A DNA stretch of 64,000 bases from an uncultured Pelagibacteraceae bacterium (GCA_902598315.1 CACKBP010000006.1:21353-85352), one strand, 5' to 3'; counted from the stretch's first letter, positions 28,430-37,612 are shown. Notes: generated by a model not told the origin, from the letters alone. A program made the numbers and translations.

Positions 28430-29244
28430 TTATGTTTTTTTATTTCTATCATTTTCAAAATCGACGCTGCTGTTTCTTCTACAGATCTTCTTGTAACGTC
28501 TATAGTTGGCCAATTATTTTTTTTAAATAAAGTTTTTGAGTCATCTACCTCTTTTTTTATAAAATCTAAATTAGTGTAATCTTTCAATTTAGTATCTTTC
28601 ATTATAGCCACTCTGTTACGTCTAATATCAGCTAATCTCTCAGGATCAGCCACTAAACCTATAATGCATGCTGATTTGTTTTTCTTAAGACCATCTGGTA
28701 TTTCCTGCTCTGACACCAACGGTATATTGATTGTTTTATAACCTCTATTAGCTAAATAAATTGAGGTAGGGGTTTTGCTGGTTCTACTCACGCCTAATAA
28801 AATAACATCTGCATCATCAATATCGTCAACTTTTTTTCCATCATCATGGGACATTGTGAATTGTATAGCCTCTATTCTTTTATAATAATCAGCATCTAGG
28901 ACATGTTGAGCGCTCGGTTTGTGAATAGCTTTTTGATTCAATAACTTTGAAAAACTCAAAATTAAATTTCCTAAAATACCAAAACAAGGCACATTGTGTT
29001 TTTGACTTTGACTTGAAATATATTTAGCTAACTTTGTTTCAACAATGGTGTAAAGAATTAATGAATTTTCTACTTTATTACACTCTTTGATAATTTTATC
29101 GATTTGTTGTTCAGTTCTCACAAAAGCAAATTCTTTCTTTTCATATTCAAAATTTTCAAACTGTGACTTAAGAGATAGGAATATTCTATCAAGGGTTTCA
29201 CCTGTTGAGTCAGACACAAGATATACATTGTATTTTTCGTTCAT
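28426..29244 (-). CDS. ppsR: PEP synthase regulatory protein-type kinase/pyrophosphorylase (DUF299)
   Basis: A protein of 272 residues. The N-terminal VYLVSDSTGETLDRI and the P-loop-like LLGVSRTSKTPTSIYLANRGYKTINIPLV define the family. It phosphorylates and dephosphorylates a His-adjacent Thr on PEP synthase or pyruvate phosphate dikinase using ADP and phosphate. It is the first gene of the minus-strand ppsR-maf-aroE-coaE-dnaQ set and faces hemE across the probable origin; its homologue flanks the origin in Caulobacter and Rickettsia. Confidence 0.94.
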   Translation of the reverse strand: MNEKYNVYLVSDSTGETLDRIFLSLKSQFENFEYEKKEFAFVRTEQQIDKIIKECNKVENSLILYTIVETKLAKYISSQSQKHNVPCFGILGNLILSFSKLLNQKAIHKPSAQHVLDADYYKRIEAIQFTMSHDDGKKVDDIDDADVILLGVSRTSKTPTSIYLANRGYKTINIPLVSEQEIPDGLKKNKSACIIGLVADPERLADIRRNRVAIMKDTKLKDYTNLDFIKKEVDDSKTLFKKNNWPTIDVTRRSVEETAASILKMIEIKKHK

Positions 29245-29518
29245 AAAGTTGTTAATAAACTAATAGTAAATAACCTTTTTTAACCTTTTATAAAAATGTT
29301 GATTAAAACGTTAACATTAATTCACATCATTTTAACAATTTATTCGATGTTAATAATGCTGTTTTACTAGTGTTTATAAGATTAATAAAGTCATCAAACA
29401 AAGGTTTTTTGGGAAAAATTACTAACTAGCACATGTATAAAATATGTATAAAAAGTTATATGGATATTAAACAGGGCCTAGTACATAAACAACGTTTTTA
29501 AAAAACTATTATTTTATA
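29245..29518. other. Probable chromosomal replication origin (oriC)
   Basis: This 274-bp gap, the largest in the window, lies between divergent ppsR and hemE, the position of the mapped Caulobacter origin and the predicted Rickettsia origin. It is very AT-rich and holds three same-orientation copies of TGTTNATAA (29250-29258, 29348-29356, 29371-29379), each one base from the DnaA-box complement TGTGNATAA. TGTTGATTA (29297-29305) and TAATTCACA (29318-29326) are weaker candidates. Genes on each side lead away from it, and parAB with parS-like sites is about 19 kb to the left. Position is strong evidence; the boxes are imperfect. Confidence 0.78.
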
Positions 29519-30529
29519 ATGATAAGTTTAAGAAATATTTTAGTTAACAAAATTTCTTGTAAATCTATCTGGTTTATGAGACAAGCAGGACGTTATCTTC
29601 CCGAATTCAGGAAAATAAGAAAAAAGAATAAAAATTTCATTAAGCTTTGTTTGAATAGTGAATTAAGTTCAGAAATTACGTTACAACCAATAAAAAGATT
29701 CAATTTAGACTCAGCAATAATTTTTTCTGACATTTTAATGACACCGTATGCCTTAGGACAGGATATAACTTTTAAAAATAACCAAGGCCCAAAACTCAGT
29801 GAATTTAAGATGGATGTTCTAATAAGAAATAACAAAGAAGATTTTTCTCAAAAATTAAGCCAAGTTTATAAAGCTATTGAAATAACAAGAAAAAAATTAG
29901 AAAAAGACAAGTCCTTAATTTGCTTTATTGGAGCGCCATGGACACTTTTAATTTATATGCTAGGCTTAAAGAAAAATAATAACAGTTTAGATATAGACAA
30001 ATATAACAAATATAAAAAACAAATTAATAAGATACTGAAAGAATTAAATTTTTACTTGTGTGCTCACATAGAGAATCAAATTAATGCTGGAGCAGATGTA
30101 GTTCAAATATTTGATTCTTGGGCTGGCCTCATACCAGATAAAGATATAAAAGATTTTTGTTATATTCCAAATAAAAGAATTGTAGATTTTTGTAAAAGTA
30201 AAAATATAGTATCTATTTGCTTTCCTAAAGGTTTAAAAAAAAATTATGAAGTATTCAATAATTTTGTTAAGCCAGATGGAATTAACTTAGACCCCGATTT
30301 AGATCCTTTATGGGCTAGAAATAAACTCAAGGATGTTGTCTTACAAGGTGGTTTAAACCCAAAAATATTGTTAAAAACTAACAAAGATATTTTAGAAACA
30401 GCGACGAAATACGTAAAAGCTTTTAAAGATATTCCATATGTTTTTAATCTTGGACATGGGTTACTTCCGGAAACAGATCCTGTTAAAGTAGAAATGTTAA
30501 TTAATTTTTATAGGAATTATAATGAATAA
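29519..30529 (+). CDS. hemE: Uroporphyrinogen decarboxylase
   Basis: A protein of 336 residues. The substrate-binding signature SIWFMRQAGRYLPEFR is near residue 17, and IFSDILMTPYALG, FIGAPWTLL, QIFDSWAGL and NLGHGLLPETDP follow. It converts uroporphyrinogen III to coproporphyrinogen III in heme synthesis. It is the first gene right of the origin and overlaps hemH by 8 bp, giving a hemE-hemH-hemJ operon. Confidence 0.98.
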   Translation: MISLRNILVNKISCKSIWFMRQAGRYLPEFRKIRKKNKNFIKLCLNSELSSEITLQPIKRFNLDSAIIFSDILMTPYALGQDITFKNNQGPKLSEFKMDVLIRNNKEDFSQKLSQVYKAIEITRKKLEKDKSLICFIGAPWTLLIYMLGLKKNNNSLDIDKYNKYKKQINKILKELNFYLCAHIENQINAGADVVQIFDSWAGLIPDKDIKDFCYIPNKRIVDFCKSKNIVSICFPKGLKKNYEVFNNFVKPDGINLDPDLDPLWARNKLKDVVLQGGLNPKILLKTNKDILETATKYVKAFKDIPYVFNLGHGLLPETDPVKVEMLINFYRNYNE

Positions 30530-31514
30530 AGACCACCCAGATGTAAAATTCGGTAAAACTGGTATACTTATTATTAACCTTGGAACCCCAGATTCGACAA
30601 ATTGGTGGGATATTAGGAAATATTTGAAAGAATTTTTATCTGATAGAAGAGTTATAGAAGTGAATCCAATAATTTGGCAAATTATACTTAATTTATTTAT
30701 TTTAACTTTTAGGCCATCCAAAACAGCTCATGCATATAAGCAAATTTGGAGAAAAGAGAGCAATGAATCACCATTATTATATTTTACAAAACGTCAGGCA
30801 GAAGAACTTAAAAATAAGTTAGGAAGTGATAAAATCATTTTAGATTATGCCATGAGATATGGAAATCCAAGTATTAATTCACGATTAAATCGTCTTAAAG
30901 AAAGTGGATGTGAAAACATAATTATTTTACCTTTATATCCACAATACGCGGCAGCGACCACAGCAACAGTTTGTGACGAAATTTATAGATCCTTAATGAG
31001 AATGAGATGGCAACCAAGTTTACAAATTATTCCTCATTATGAGAGCGAACCGTTATATATTGAAGCCCTAGTGAATAGTATAGAAAAAAAGATCAAAGAA
31101 ATAAAATGGAAACCAGACTTAATAATTTCATCATACCATGGCATCCCTAAATCATATTTTGACAAAGGTGACCCCTATCATTGTTATTGTCACAAAACTA
31201 CTAGACTTATTAAAGAAAAGTTTAATAAAATTGAGATTAAAACAACTTTTCAATCACGATTTGGGCCTCAAGAATGGCTTACTCCTTACACTGATAAAAC
31301 TTTAGAAGCTTTGCCAGGCGAAGGTATTAAAAACTTACTGGTGATTTGTCCTGGCTTTGCTTCTGACTGCGTTGAAACTTTAGAAGAGATTAACATTCAG
31401 GGAAGAGAGAGTTTTATAGAAAAAGGAGGTAAAAACTTTGATTTAATTCCTTGCTTAAATGATAATTCTGACCATATTAAATTATTTGAGAAATTAATTA
31501 GCAAACATCTTTAG
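30522..31514 (+). CDS. hemH: Ferrochelatase
   Basis: A protein of 330 residues with LIINLGTPDS at the N-terminus, ILPLYPQYAAATTATV in the middle, the metal-binding His in SSYHGIPKSYFDKGDPYH and CPGFASDCVETLEEI near the end. It inserts ferrous iron into protoporphyrin IX. It sits between hemE and hemJ, so three late heme steps are adjacent. Confidence 0.98.
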   Translation: MNKDHPDVKFGKTGILIINLGTPDSTNWWDIRKYLKEFLSDRRVIEVNPIIWQIILNLFILTFRPSKTAHAYKQIWRKESNESPLLYFTKRQAEELKNKLGSDKIILDYAMRYGNPSINSRLNRLKESGCENIIILPLYPQYAAATTATVCDEIYRSLMRMRWQPSLQIIPHYESEPLYIEALVNSIEKKIKEIKWKPDLIISSYHGIPKSYFDKGDPYHCYCHKTTRLIKEKFNKIEIKTTFQSRFGPQEWLTPYTDKTLEALPGEGIKNLLVICPGFASDCVETLEEINIQGRESFIEKGGKNFDLIPCLNDNSDHIKLFEKLISKHL

Positions 31515-31515
31515 A

Positions 31516-31947
31516 ATGAATTTTTACCTACTGTATAAGTCATTACATTTAATAGCAGTTATTTCATGGATGGCTGGTTTGTTATACTTACCTAGAATAT
31601 TTGTTTATCACAGCGAAGCTTATCACGAGTCACAAAAAAAAGTTTTTAAGGTAATGGAGAGAAAGCTTTATAATTTCATTATGATGCCAGCAATGCTTCT
31701 CTCTTGGCTCTTCGGTGTATTGCTGTTACATAGTCTTGGTTTTTCAGCAATTACTGAACTTTGGATGCAAGTTAAAATTTTCGCAGTCATACTCTTAACT
31801 TATTATCACTTTACTTTGGGAAAATATCTCAATGATTTCGCTGCCGACAACAATCAAAAATCGTCTAAATTTTTCAGAATATATAATGAAATACCAACAA
31901 TTATACTAATTGTGGTCATATTTATTGTAATATTTAAACCCCTATAA
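31516..31947 (+). CDS. hemJ: Protoporphyrinogen oxidase HemJ
   Basis: A protein of 143 residues with four membrane helices. HemJ features are YKSLHLIAVISWMAGLLYLPRIFVYH near the N-terminus, with the conserved His11, and the later MQVKIFAVILLTYYHF. It oxidises protoporphyrinogen IX in cells lacking HemG/HemY. The gene starts one base after the hemH stop; its own stop codon lies in the loop of a short hairpin. Confidence 0.93.
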   Translation: MNFYLLYKSLHLIAVISWMAGLLYLPRIFVYHSEAYHESQKKVFKVMERKLYNFIMMPAMLLSWLFGVLLLHSLGFSAITELWMQVKIFAVILLTYYHFTLGKYLNDFAADNNQKSSKFFRIYNEIPTIILIVVIFIVIFKPL

Positions 31948-31956
31948 TTAGGGGTT
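31937..31956 (+). terminator. Short hairpin at the hemJ stop codon, weak terminator
   Basis: AACCCC (31937-31942) and GGGGTT (31951-31956) form a 6-bp stem with an 8-base loop that contains the hemJ stop codon. The following run is GAAATTTTTAAAAAAA, only five T after a purine gap, so termination may be partial. The loop also reads TATAAT, which could instead be a promoter element. Confidence 0.5.
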
Positions 31957-31982
31957 GAAATTTTTAAAAAAAGACATATATT
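31955..31982 (+). promoter_or_regulatory. Candidate sigma-70 promoter for rho
   Basis: TTGAAA (31955-31960) and TATATT (31977-31982) are separated by 16 bp and lie about 30 bp before the rho ATG. Such matches are frequent by chance in AT-rich DNA, so confidence is limited. Confidence 0.35.
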
Positions 31983-32014
31983 TTTAACACATTCCTTAAA
32001 CCAACAATAATCAC

Positions 32015-33289
32015 ATGAACTTACAAGAATTAAAGCAAAAAAATCCTGCAGAGCTTATTAGCGAGGCTGAAAAACTTGGAATAGAAAACCCAAGCACTCT
32101 AAGAAAGCAAGAAATACTTTTTGCAATACTTAAAAAACTCGCAGAAAAAAATGAGCAGATTACAGCTACTGGAGTGCTCGAGGTCTTACAAGATGGCTTT
32201 GGTTTTCTAAGAGCAATAGAGTCTAATTATCTACCAGGCCCTGATGACATTTATGTGAGCCCTAGTCAAATTCGAAGGTTTGGATTAAGAACGGGTGACT
32301 CTGTAGAAGGAGAAATTAGAGGACCGAAAGATGCCGAAAGATATTTCGCATTGTTAAAAGTTAATAAAATAAATTTTGATGAACCAGATAAGGGAAAAAA
32401 TAAAATTGCATTTGATAATTTAACACCTCTTTATCCAAATGAAAGGATTAAGCTAGAAGTCGAGATAACTAAAGTAGAAAAGAAGCCAGACAATACTGCC
32501 AGACTTATTGATTTAGTGAGCCCAATAGGAAAAGGTCAAAGATCCTTAATCGTTTCACCTCCAAGAGCAGGCAAAACAATAATTCTTCAAAATATTGCTC
32601 AGTCTATTACTGCCAATCACCCAGAGTGCTACCTAATGGTTTTATTAATTGACGAAAGACCTGAAGAAGTAACAGATATGCAGAGATCAGTTAAAGGTGA
32701 AGTCGTAGCATCTACTTTCGATGAACCCGCATCGAGGCACGTAGCTGTAGCAGAAATGGTAATTGAAAAAGCTAAAAGATTAGTAGAACATAAAAAAGAC
32801 GTAGTAATTCTTCTAGACTCTATTACTAGGCTCGGTAGAGCGTATAATGCAGTTATTCCTAGTTCTGGAAAGGTTTTAACAGGAGGTGTAGACGCCAATG
32901 CCCTTCAAAGACCTAAAAGATTTTTTGGAGCAGCCAGAAATGTAGAAGAAGGTGGTTCACTAACAATTATTTCTACTGCATTAATTGACACTGGAAGCAG
33001 AATGGACGAAGTAATTTTCGAAGAATTTAAAGGCACTGGCAACTCAGAATTAATTCTTGATAGGAAAGTTGCAGATAAAAGAATTTATCCCGCATTGGAT
33101 GTAACTAGATCAGGAACTAGACGAGAGGAGCTATTATTTGCAAAGGATGAATTATCTAAAATGAATGTTTTAAGAAGAATAATTAGTCCGATGGGCACAA
33201 TGGATGGTATAGAATTTTTAATTTCTAAATTAAAAAATACAAAAAATAATTCAGATTTTTTTGAGTCAATGAACAAATCTGCAAATTAG
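32015..33289 (+). CDS. rho: Transcription termination factor Rho
   Basis: A protein of 424 residues with standard architecture: N-terminal helical region, RNA-binding OB fold ([30 protein letters not shown]), Walker A PPRAGKT (residues 182-188), Walker [17 protein letters not shown], and the Q/R-loop region [16 protein letters not shown]. It is the hexameric helicase of rho-dependent termination. It is monocistronic, since the next gene is on the other strand. Confidence 0.99.
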   Translation: MNLQELKQKNPAELISEAEKLGIENPSTLRKQEILFAILKKLAEKNEQITATGVLEVLQDGFGFLRAIESNYLPGPDDIYVSPSQIRRFGLRTGDSVEGEIRGPKDAERYFALLKVNKINFDEPDKGKNKIAFDNLTPLYPNERIKLEVEITKVEKKPDNTARLIDLVSPIGKGQRSLIVSPPRAGKTIILQNIAQSITANHPECYLMVLLIDERPEEVTDMQRSVKGEVVASTFDEPASRHVAVAEMVIEKAKRLVEHKKDVVILLDSITRLGRAYNAVIPSSGKVLTGGVDANALQRPKRFFGAARNVEEGGSLTIISTALIDTGSRMDEVIFEEFKGTGNSELILDRKVADKRIYPALDVTRSGTRREELLFAKDELSKMNVLRRIISPMGTMDGIEFLISKLKNTKNNSDFFESMNKSAN

Positions 33290-33293
33290 ATTT

Positions 33294-33911
33294 TTACTGA
33301 ATAGTTCTATTATTGAAATTATTATCGTGTAAATAAAACCCTATAATGTTGTTTAAGGTTTCTATTTTATCTTCTACAGTAATCGCTTCTAAAAGTTTTT
33401 GCTTTTCCTCATTAGTCACCGGGGAAATCATTGAGAGAGTATTAATTCTTTGAATTTTGTCTAATTTTTCAAACTCTCTCCAATTTAACAATAAACCATT
33501 CTTTTTTAAAAAAACTTTTGCTTTCTCCATTAATTCTTCAGTATTAAACTCACTCGTATAATTTTTTAAATCTGTTTCAAAATTTTTATAGTCAACTTTA
33601 AATTCTCTGTATAATTTATCATTATTAATTTCTTCCAAAATTTTAAACCTAGTAATACCGGTTAAATTTATTAATATTCTACCATCTTTAGTTTTTTGTA
33701 AATCGCTTATTTTTCCTAAGCATCCAACTTTGTATAAATTTTCACCATCTTTTTGAGATTGGACCATTCCCATAAATTTATCTTTGCTGTATGTATCATT
33801 AACTAAATCTAGATATCTCTTTTCAAAAATATTTAGGGGAAGATTTGTTTTAGGAAAATAAATAACACCATTTAAAGGAAAAACAGGAATTACACTTGGA
33901 AATTTTTTCAT
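33294..33911 (-). CDS. Lon substrate-binding (LAN) domain protein
   Basis: A protein of 205 residues. The start IPVFPLNGVIYFPKTNLPLNIFEKRYLDLVNDT is the Lon N-terminal (PUA-like) domain, with YKVGCLGKISDLQKTKDGRILINLTGITRF following. There is no ATPase or protease part. Such stand-alone proteins are widespread in Alphaproteobacteria; they may be adaptors, but no function is proven. It converges with rho, with only 4 bp between stops. Confidence 0.88.
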   Translation of the reverse strand: MKKFPSVIPVFPLNGVIYFPKTNLPLNIFEKRYLDLVNDTYSKDKFMGMVQSQKDGENLYKVGCLGKISDLQKTKDGRILINLTGITRFKILEEINNDKLYREFKVDYKNFETDLKNYTSEFNTEELMEKAKVFLKKNGLLLNWREFEKLDKIQRINTLSMISPVTNEEKQKLLEAITVEDKIETLNNIIGFYLHDNNFNNRTIQ

Positions 33912-33963
33912 AAAAAGATTATATTAAAATTTTTAGATCACTGAAAGCGACATTTTATTTATG

Positions 33964-33993
33964 TTGACCGCTATAGAGACGTTATAATATAAT
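33964..33993 (+). promoter_or_regulatory. Promoter of the tRNA-Gly gene
   Basis: TTGACC (33964-33969) and TATAAT (33988-33993) are separated by 18 bp, close to the sigma-70 consensus, and the -10 box ends 10 bp before the mature tRNA. This is the best promoter match I see in the window. Confidence 0.72.
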
Positions 33994-34003
33994 TTATTTA
34001 AAT

Positions 34004-34078
34004 GCGGGCATAGCTCAGTGGTAGAGCGTCTCGTTGCCAACGAGAAGGTCGAGGGTTCAAGTCCCTTTGCCCGCTCCA
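34004..34078 (+). tRNA. tRNA-Gly (GCC anticodon)
   Basis: A full cloverleaf: acceptor arms GCGGGCA and TGCCCGC (34004-34010 and 34068-34074), D arm with AGCTCAGTGGTAGAGC, anticodon stem TCTCG/CGAGA with the loop TTGCCAA (34034-34040) giving anticodon GCC at 34036-34038, and a T arm containing GGGTTCAAGTCCC. The 3' TCCA is encoded in the DNA. A strong promoter precedes it, and the pterin dehydratase gene begins 4 bp after the CCA end. Confidence 0.97.
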
Positions 34079-34082
34079 AAAT

Positions 34083-34418
34083 ATGAGTGATTTAGCAAAT
34101 AAAAAATGTGTTCCTTGTGAAGGCAATATTCCACCGTTCGACAAAAATGAAATTCATAAATATTTAAAAAAAGTCGACGGATGGAATGTAGAAAGCAATA
34201 AGAATAATAATTTTTATTTGGAAAAAGAGTTCAAATTTAAAAATTTTAAAGAAAGTCAGGATTTCGTAAACAAAATAGGGGATTTAGCAGAAAAAGAAAA
34301 TCATCACCCTGATATTTTATTTGGGTGGGGATACTGTAAGATTAAAATTTTTACTCATGCTATAAAAGGTCTAGCTGAAAGCGATTTCATCCTAGCCGCT
34401 AAAATTGATAAAGTTTAA
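34083..34418 (+). CDS. phhB: Pterin-4a-carbinolamine dehydratase
   Basis: A protein of 111 residues with the family core: GWNVE, FKFKNFKESQDFVNKIGDLAEKENHHPDI and the final KIKIFTHAIKGLAESDFILAAKID. The His pair and Asp in ENHHPD are the catalytic signature. It recycles oxidised pterin cofactor; in bacteria lacking phenylalanine hydroxylase it may have a folate-related role. An N-terminal CVPC pair is also seen in relatives. It follows the tRNA by 4 bp, may be transcribed with it, and abuts the 3' end of purH. Confidence 0.93.
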   Translation: MSDLANKKCVPCEGNIPPFDKNEIHKYLKKVDGWNVESNKNNNFYLEKEFKFKNFKESQDFVNKIGDLAEKENHHPDILFGWGYCKIKIFTHAIKGLAESDFILAAKIDKV

Positions 34419-35969
34419 CTAATGATTAAAATGTCTTAAGCCAGTAAATAACATTTTTATCTTTGCACTATTGGCTGCTTCTATAATCTCAGAGTCTTTA
34501 ACAGACCCACCAGGTTGAATTATTATTTTTACTCCAGATTTCGCTAAAGTTTCTATACCATCTTTAAAAGGAAAAAAAGCATCTGAGGCAGCAATGGAGT
34601 TTTTTATTTTATTTGGTTGAAATTTTTTAGCTTTTTGTATTGCAATTTTACAGCTATCGAGCCTACTAGGTTGTCCTGCTCCAATACCTATAGTGGAAAA
34701 GTTATTACATATCACTATTGCGTTTGATTTTACGTACTTACATACTTTGAATGCAAATTCTGCCTGAGCTAGTTCTTTTTTATTAGGTTTTAATTTAGTA
34801 ACACATTTTAATTTTTTTTTGTCGTAAGATTTTAAATTTCTAGTTTGGATCAAAAATGAATTATTAAATATTTTAATTGGCAATAAGTTTCCATATTTAA
34901 AATCAGATATGTCTATTAGTCTTAAGTTCTTTTTCCTCTTAAGTATTTTTACAGACTTTTTATTAAAACCTCTAGCTAAAACAACTTCTGTAAAATTTTT
35001 AATTATTTCTGAAGCAATTCTCTCATTAATTTTGTAATTACAGGCAATAACGCCACCAAAGGCACTTAACGGATCACAAGAATATGCGTTTTTAAATGAC
35101 TGAAGCAAATTTGTATTCTCTGCTACACCACATGGATTTGCATGCTTTACTATTACAGTGCCTGCTTTTTTTTCAATTGATCTTAGTATATCTATTGAAG
35201 CAAACATATCGTTATAATTATTATAACTTAATTCCTTTCCGTGCAGCTTAGTAAAACCGATATCTCTATCATTATAATCACTAATATATATTGAACTTTT
35301 TTGATGAGGATTTTCACCGTATCTAAGACTTTCAAATTTTTTTCCAAAAATTGTTTTCCTTTCTGGAAATTGGATATCGAGTTTTTCATTAAACCAGTTA
35401 GCAATCATCGCATCATAATACGCTGTAAGACCAAATGCCTTAGAAGACATAATTTCCCTAAATTTTAAACTTGTCTTTCCTTTATATTTTTCTATTTCAT
35501 TAATTAACAGTGGGTAATCGTTCTTATTAGTAATTATTGCAACATTTTTAAAATTCTTTGCTGCAGATCGAACCATTGTAGGCCCACCCACATCGATGTT
35601 TTCAACTATTTTTTTTGGATTTTTTGATAATCTAACAACTTTTTGAAATGGATAAAAATTTACCACTATTAAGTCTAATGAAGGAAAATTTTGTTTATTC
35701 ATTTCATTTCTGTGTGATTTTTTTTGTCTATCATGTAAAATACCCGCATGTACTTTAGGATGTAAACTTTTGACCCTTCCATCCAACATTTCTTTAAAAC
35801 CTGTAAATTCAGATAACTCTGTGCAATTAAATCCGTTCTTCTTAATAAAATTATACGTACCTCCAGAGCTGATAATCTTAATTTTATATTTTTTTAAAAC
35901 TTTAAGTAATGGCTTAATATTTTCCTTATCAGAAACGGAAATTAAAGCATTTTTTATTTTTAAATTCAT
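34419..35969 (-). CDS. purH: Bifunctional AICAR formyltransferase/IMP cyclohydrolase
   Basis: About 516 residues from the ATG at 35969 (MNLKIKNALISVSDK...). An upstream start at 35996 would fall inside the previous gene and add nine non-conserved residues. The N-terminal IMP cyclohydrolase has ISSGGTYNFIK and LDGRVKSLHPKVHAGIL; the C-terminal AICAR formyltransferase has RYGENPHQKSSIY, HANPCGVAE, SDAFFPFKDGIE and IIQPGGSVKD. It completes IMP synthesis and uses AICAR released by HisF. It follows the heparinase-like gene by 2 bp. Confidence 0.98.
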   Translation of the reverse strand: MNLKIKNALISVSDKENIKPLLKVLKKYKIKIISSGGTYNFIKKNGFNCTELSEFTGFKEMLDGRVKSLHPKVHAGILHDRQKKSHRNEMNKQNFPSLDLIVVNFYPFQKVVRLSKNPKKIVENIDVGGPTMVRSAAKNFKNVAIITNKNDYPLLINEIEKYKGKTSLKFREIMSSKAFGLTAYYDAMIANWFNEKLDIQFPERKTIFGKKFESLRYGENPHQKSSIYISDYNDRDIGFTKLHGKELSYNNYNDMFASIDILRSIEKKAGTVIVKHANPCGVAENTNLLQSFKNAYSCDPLSAFGGVIACNYKINERIASEIIKNFTEVVLARGFNKKSVKILKRKKNLRLIDISDFKYGNLLPIKIFNNSFLIQTRNLKSYDKKKLKCVTKLKPNKKELAQAEFAFKVCKYVKSNAIVICNNFSTIGIGAGQPSRLDSCKIAIQKAKKFQPNKIKNSIAASDAFFPFKDGIETLAKSGVKIIIQPGGSVKDSEIIEAANSAKIKMLFTGLRHFNH

Positions 35970-35971
35970 AA

Positions 35972-37609
35972 TCAGATTTTTTTCTTTATTTCCCAATTAA
36001 AGGATTTATTTTTATTAACTAAATTACCAGCGATTGTTATACAAGAGTTATCTAATATTTTTTTGCCACCTAAATATATACTTTTTTCAATTTGCAAAGT
36101 TTCGTTTTCTACAGATAAAATTAAAGACTTATTCTTAGATATTTGAATTAAGGCGCTATTCCCCCCTATAGTTTTGACTGCAGTTAGCTGAGGATTTAAA
36201 TGAAAGCGAAATACGTATCTTATTGGAATACCATCACTTTTTTTTAATATGTGATCTATTCCAATTAATTTACTTTGCTCCTTATCTATATAAATTTCCC
36301 TTCTATGTATACAACCAAAATTTTTTTCGTAACCATTATGTTCTGACGAACAACCAACATATTTCTTTTCATTTTTTAATTTTAATTCACGAGTTTTAAA
36401 AGTATTCTTAATTGAATTTCCAAAAACTCTATTAACGAGTTTGTTCCTCTCAAATCTTGTTATAGCAGTATCATTTATTGTCAAAGTAGATTGACTTGCT
36501 GTAAATCTACTTATCAGCTCTGCTTTAGCTGAAATCCTTTTCCCAAAACCACAGTTAGTTATTATTTTCACTCCATCTATATAATATTCAAAAGAGAGCG
36601 GGCCAGATTGATAATTCTTGGAGAAATTCTTACTTGGCGGACTACCTACGTCAAAGAAAACAACTTGTCCTTTTGACTTGAAATGATAAAGACCACCAAT
36701 AATTTTATTTTTAATACTTTTTGTCTCCAACTTTATATATTTATTAAATTTAGATAAATCATCTTCAGACCCACCGTTAAAAAAAGGAATTTTTTCATCT
36801 GGAGTTTTTATATCATTAATACAACTGATATTTTTCTTAATAATATTTTCTAAAAATTCAGGAATATATTTTTGAGCATCTTTGATTGTCTCACTACAAA
36901 GCACAAGATATTTTGTTAGAGAAATAAGATCATTAGGGTTTCTAGAAAGAGGAAAACCATCCTCATCGTAGTAGAATTTTATAAACTTTTCTAATTCGCT
37001 TAAACCTATATTGAAATTTTCCTCATATTCCTTAAATGCTAGACCAGATAAAACTAGAGCAGTGAGAATTTCTACTTTCACGTTAGGATCTTTTTCAAAT
37101 CTTATGTTTTTTTTTAAATGATTACATTGTGTAATTATGCTCTGAAAGAAGTTTCTTTTAAACTCAAAGGTTCCATTATTTATTATAATATCAATATTTA
37201 AAATCCAACTTATTACCCTAGAACTTAATGTTGAATTCTCCCACACTTTTTTTTTATAGTTTGAATATTTTAACATCCATAAATAAATAATTTTTTGAAT
37301 ATTTTTTCTATCTACCTTCCTATCAATTAAATTGAGCCATAAAAAATTATGATGCTTTTTCATATTGCTACTTTTTTCGTTCAGCCAAAAATCATTAGGA
37401 TTAATTTCACTGATTTTAAAAGATTTCTCTTTGAAAGGTGAGACTATTGAGAGTAGAAACGGATTTGGATTAAAGTAAACCTGAACTGGAGCTTTAGTAA
37501 GTAAGGATTTATTATAATGTTTCGAAGTAAAATAAATTTTTTTAAAAAATTTTATAAAAGTCACCTGGAGAGCTATAAAATAAAAATAGGCACCTTTTAA
37601 GCCAAACAT
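35972..37609 (-). CDS. Heparinase II/III-like family protein
   Basis: A protein of 545 residues. The N-terminal helical toroid is recognisable from STLSSRVISWILNIDI, and the middle and C-terminal heparinase II/III region from GGSEDDLSKF, GQVVFFDVGSPPS, GPLSFEYYIDGVKIITNCGFG and FRFHLNPQLTA. The family contains polysaccharide lyases, but the alphaproteobacterial branch near rpe and purH has no established substrate. The segment before LSFE reads YQSG where relatives usually have HAG, so a catalytic His may be missing. No clear signal peptide is visible. It is 3 bp downstream of rpe, likely in a rpe-heparinase-purH operon. Confidence 0.85.
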   Translation of the reverse strand: MFGLKGAYFYFIALQVTFIKFFKKIYFTSKHYNKSLLTKAPVQVYFNPNPFLLSIVSPFKEKSFKISEINPNDFWLNEKSSNMKKHHNFLWLNLIDRKVDRKNIQKIIYLWMLKYSNYKKKVWENSTLSSRVISWILNIDIIINNGTFEFKRNFFQSIITQCNHLKKNIRFEKDPNVKVEILTALVLSGLAFKEYEENFNIGLSELEKFIKFYYDEDGFPLSRNPNDLISLTKYLVLCSETIKDAQKYIPEFLENIIKKNISCINDIKTPDEKIPFFNGGSEDDLSKFNKYIKLETKSIKNKIIGGLYHFKSKGQVVFFDVGSPPSKNFSKNYQSGPLSFEYYIDGVKIITNCGFGKRISAKAELISRFTASQSTLTINDTAITRFERNKLVNRVFGNSIKNTFKTRELKLKNEKKYVGCSSEHNGYEKNFGCIHRREIYIDKEQSKLIGIDHILKKSDGIPIRYVFRFHLNPQLTAVKTIGGNSALIQISKNKSLILSVENETLQIEKSIYLGGKKILDNSCITIAGNLVNKNKSFNWEIKKKI

Positions 37610-37612
37610 TTA

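Noticed and set aside
27987..28496. Plus-strand open frame of 169 codons opposite maf
   Set aside because: Maf motifs are intact on the minus strand and the antisense product resembles nothing known.
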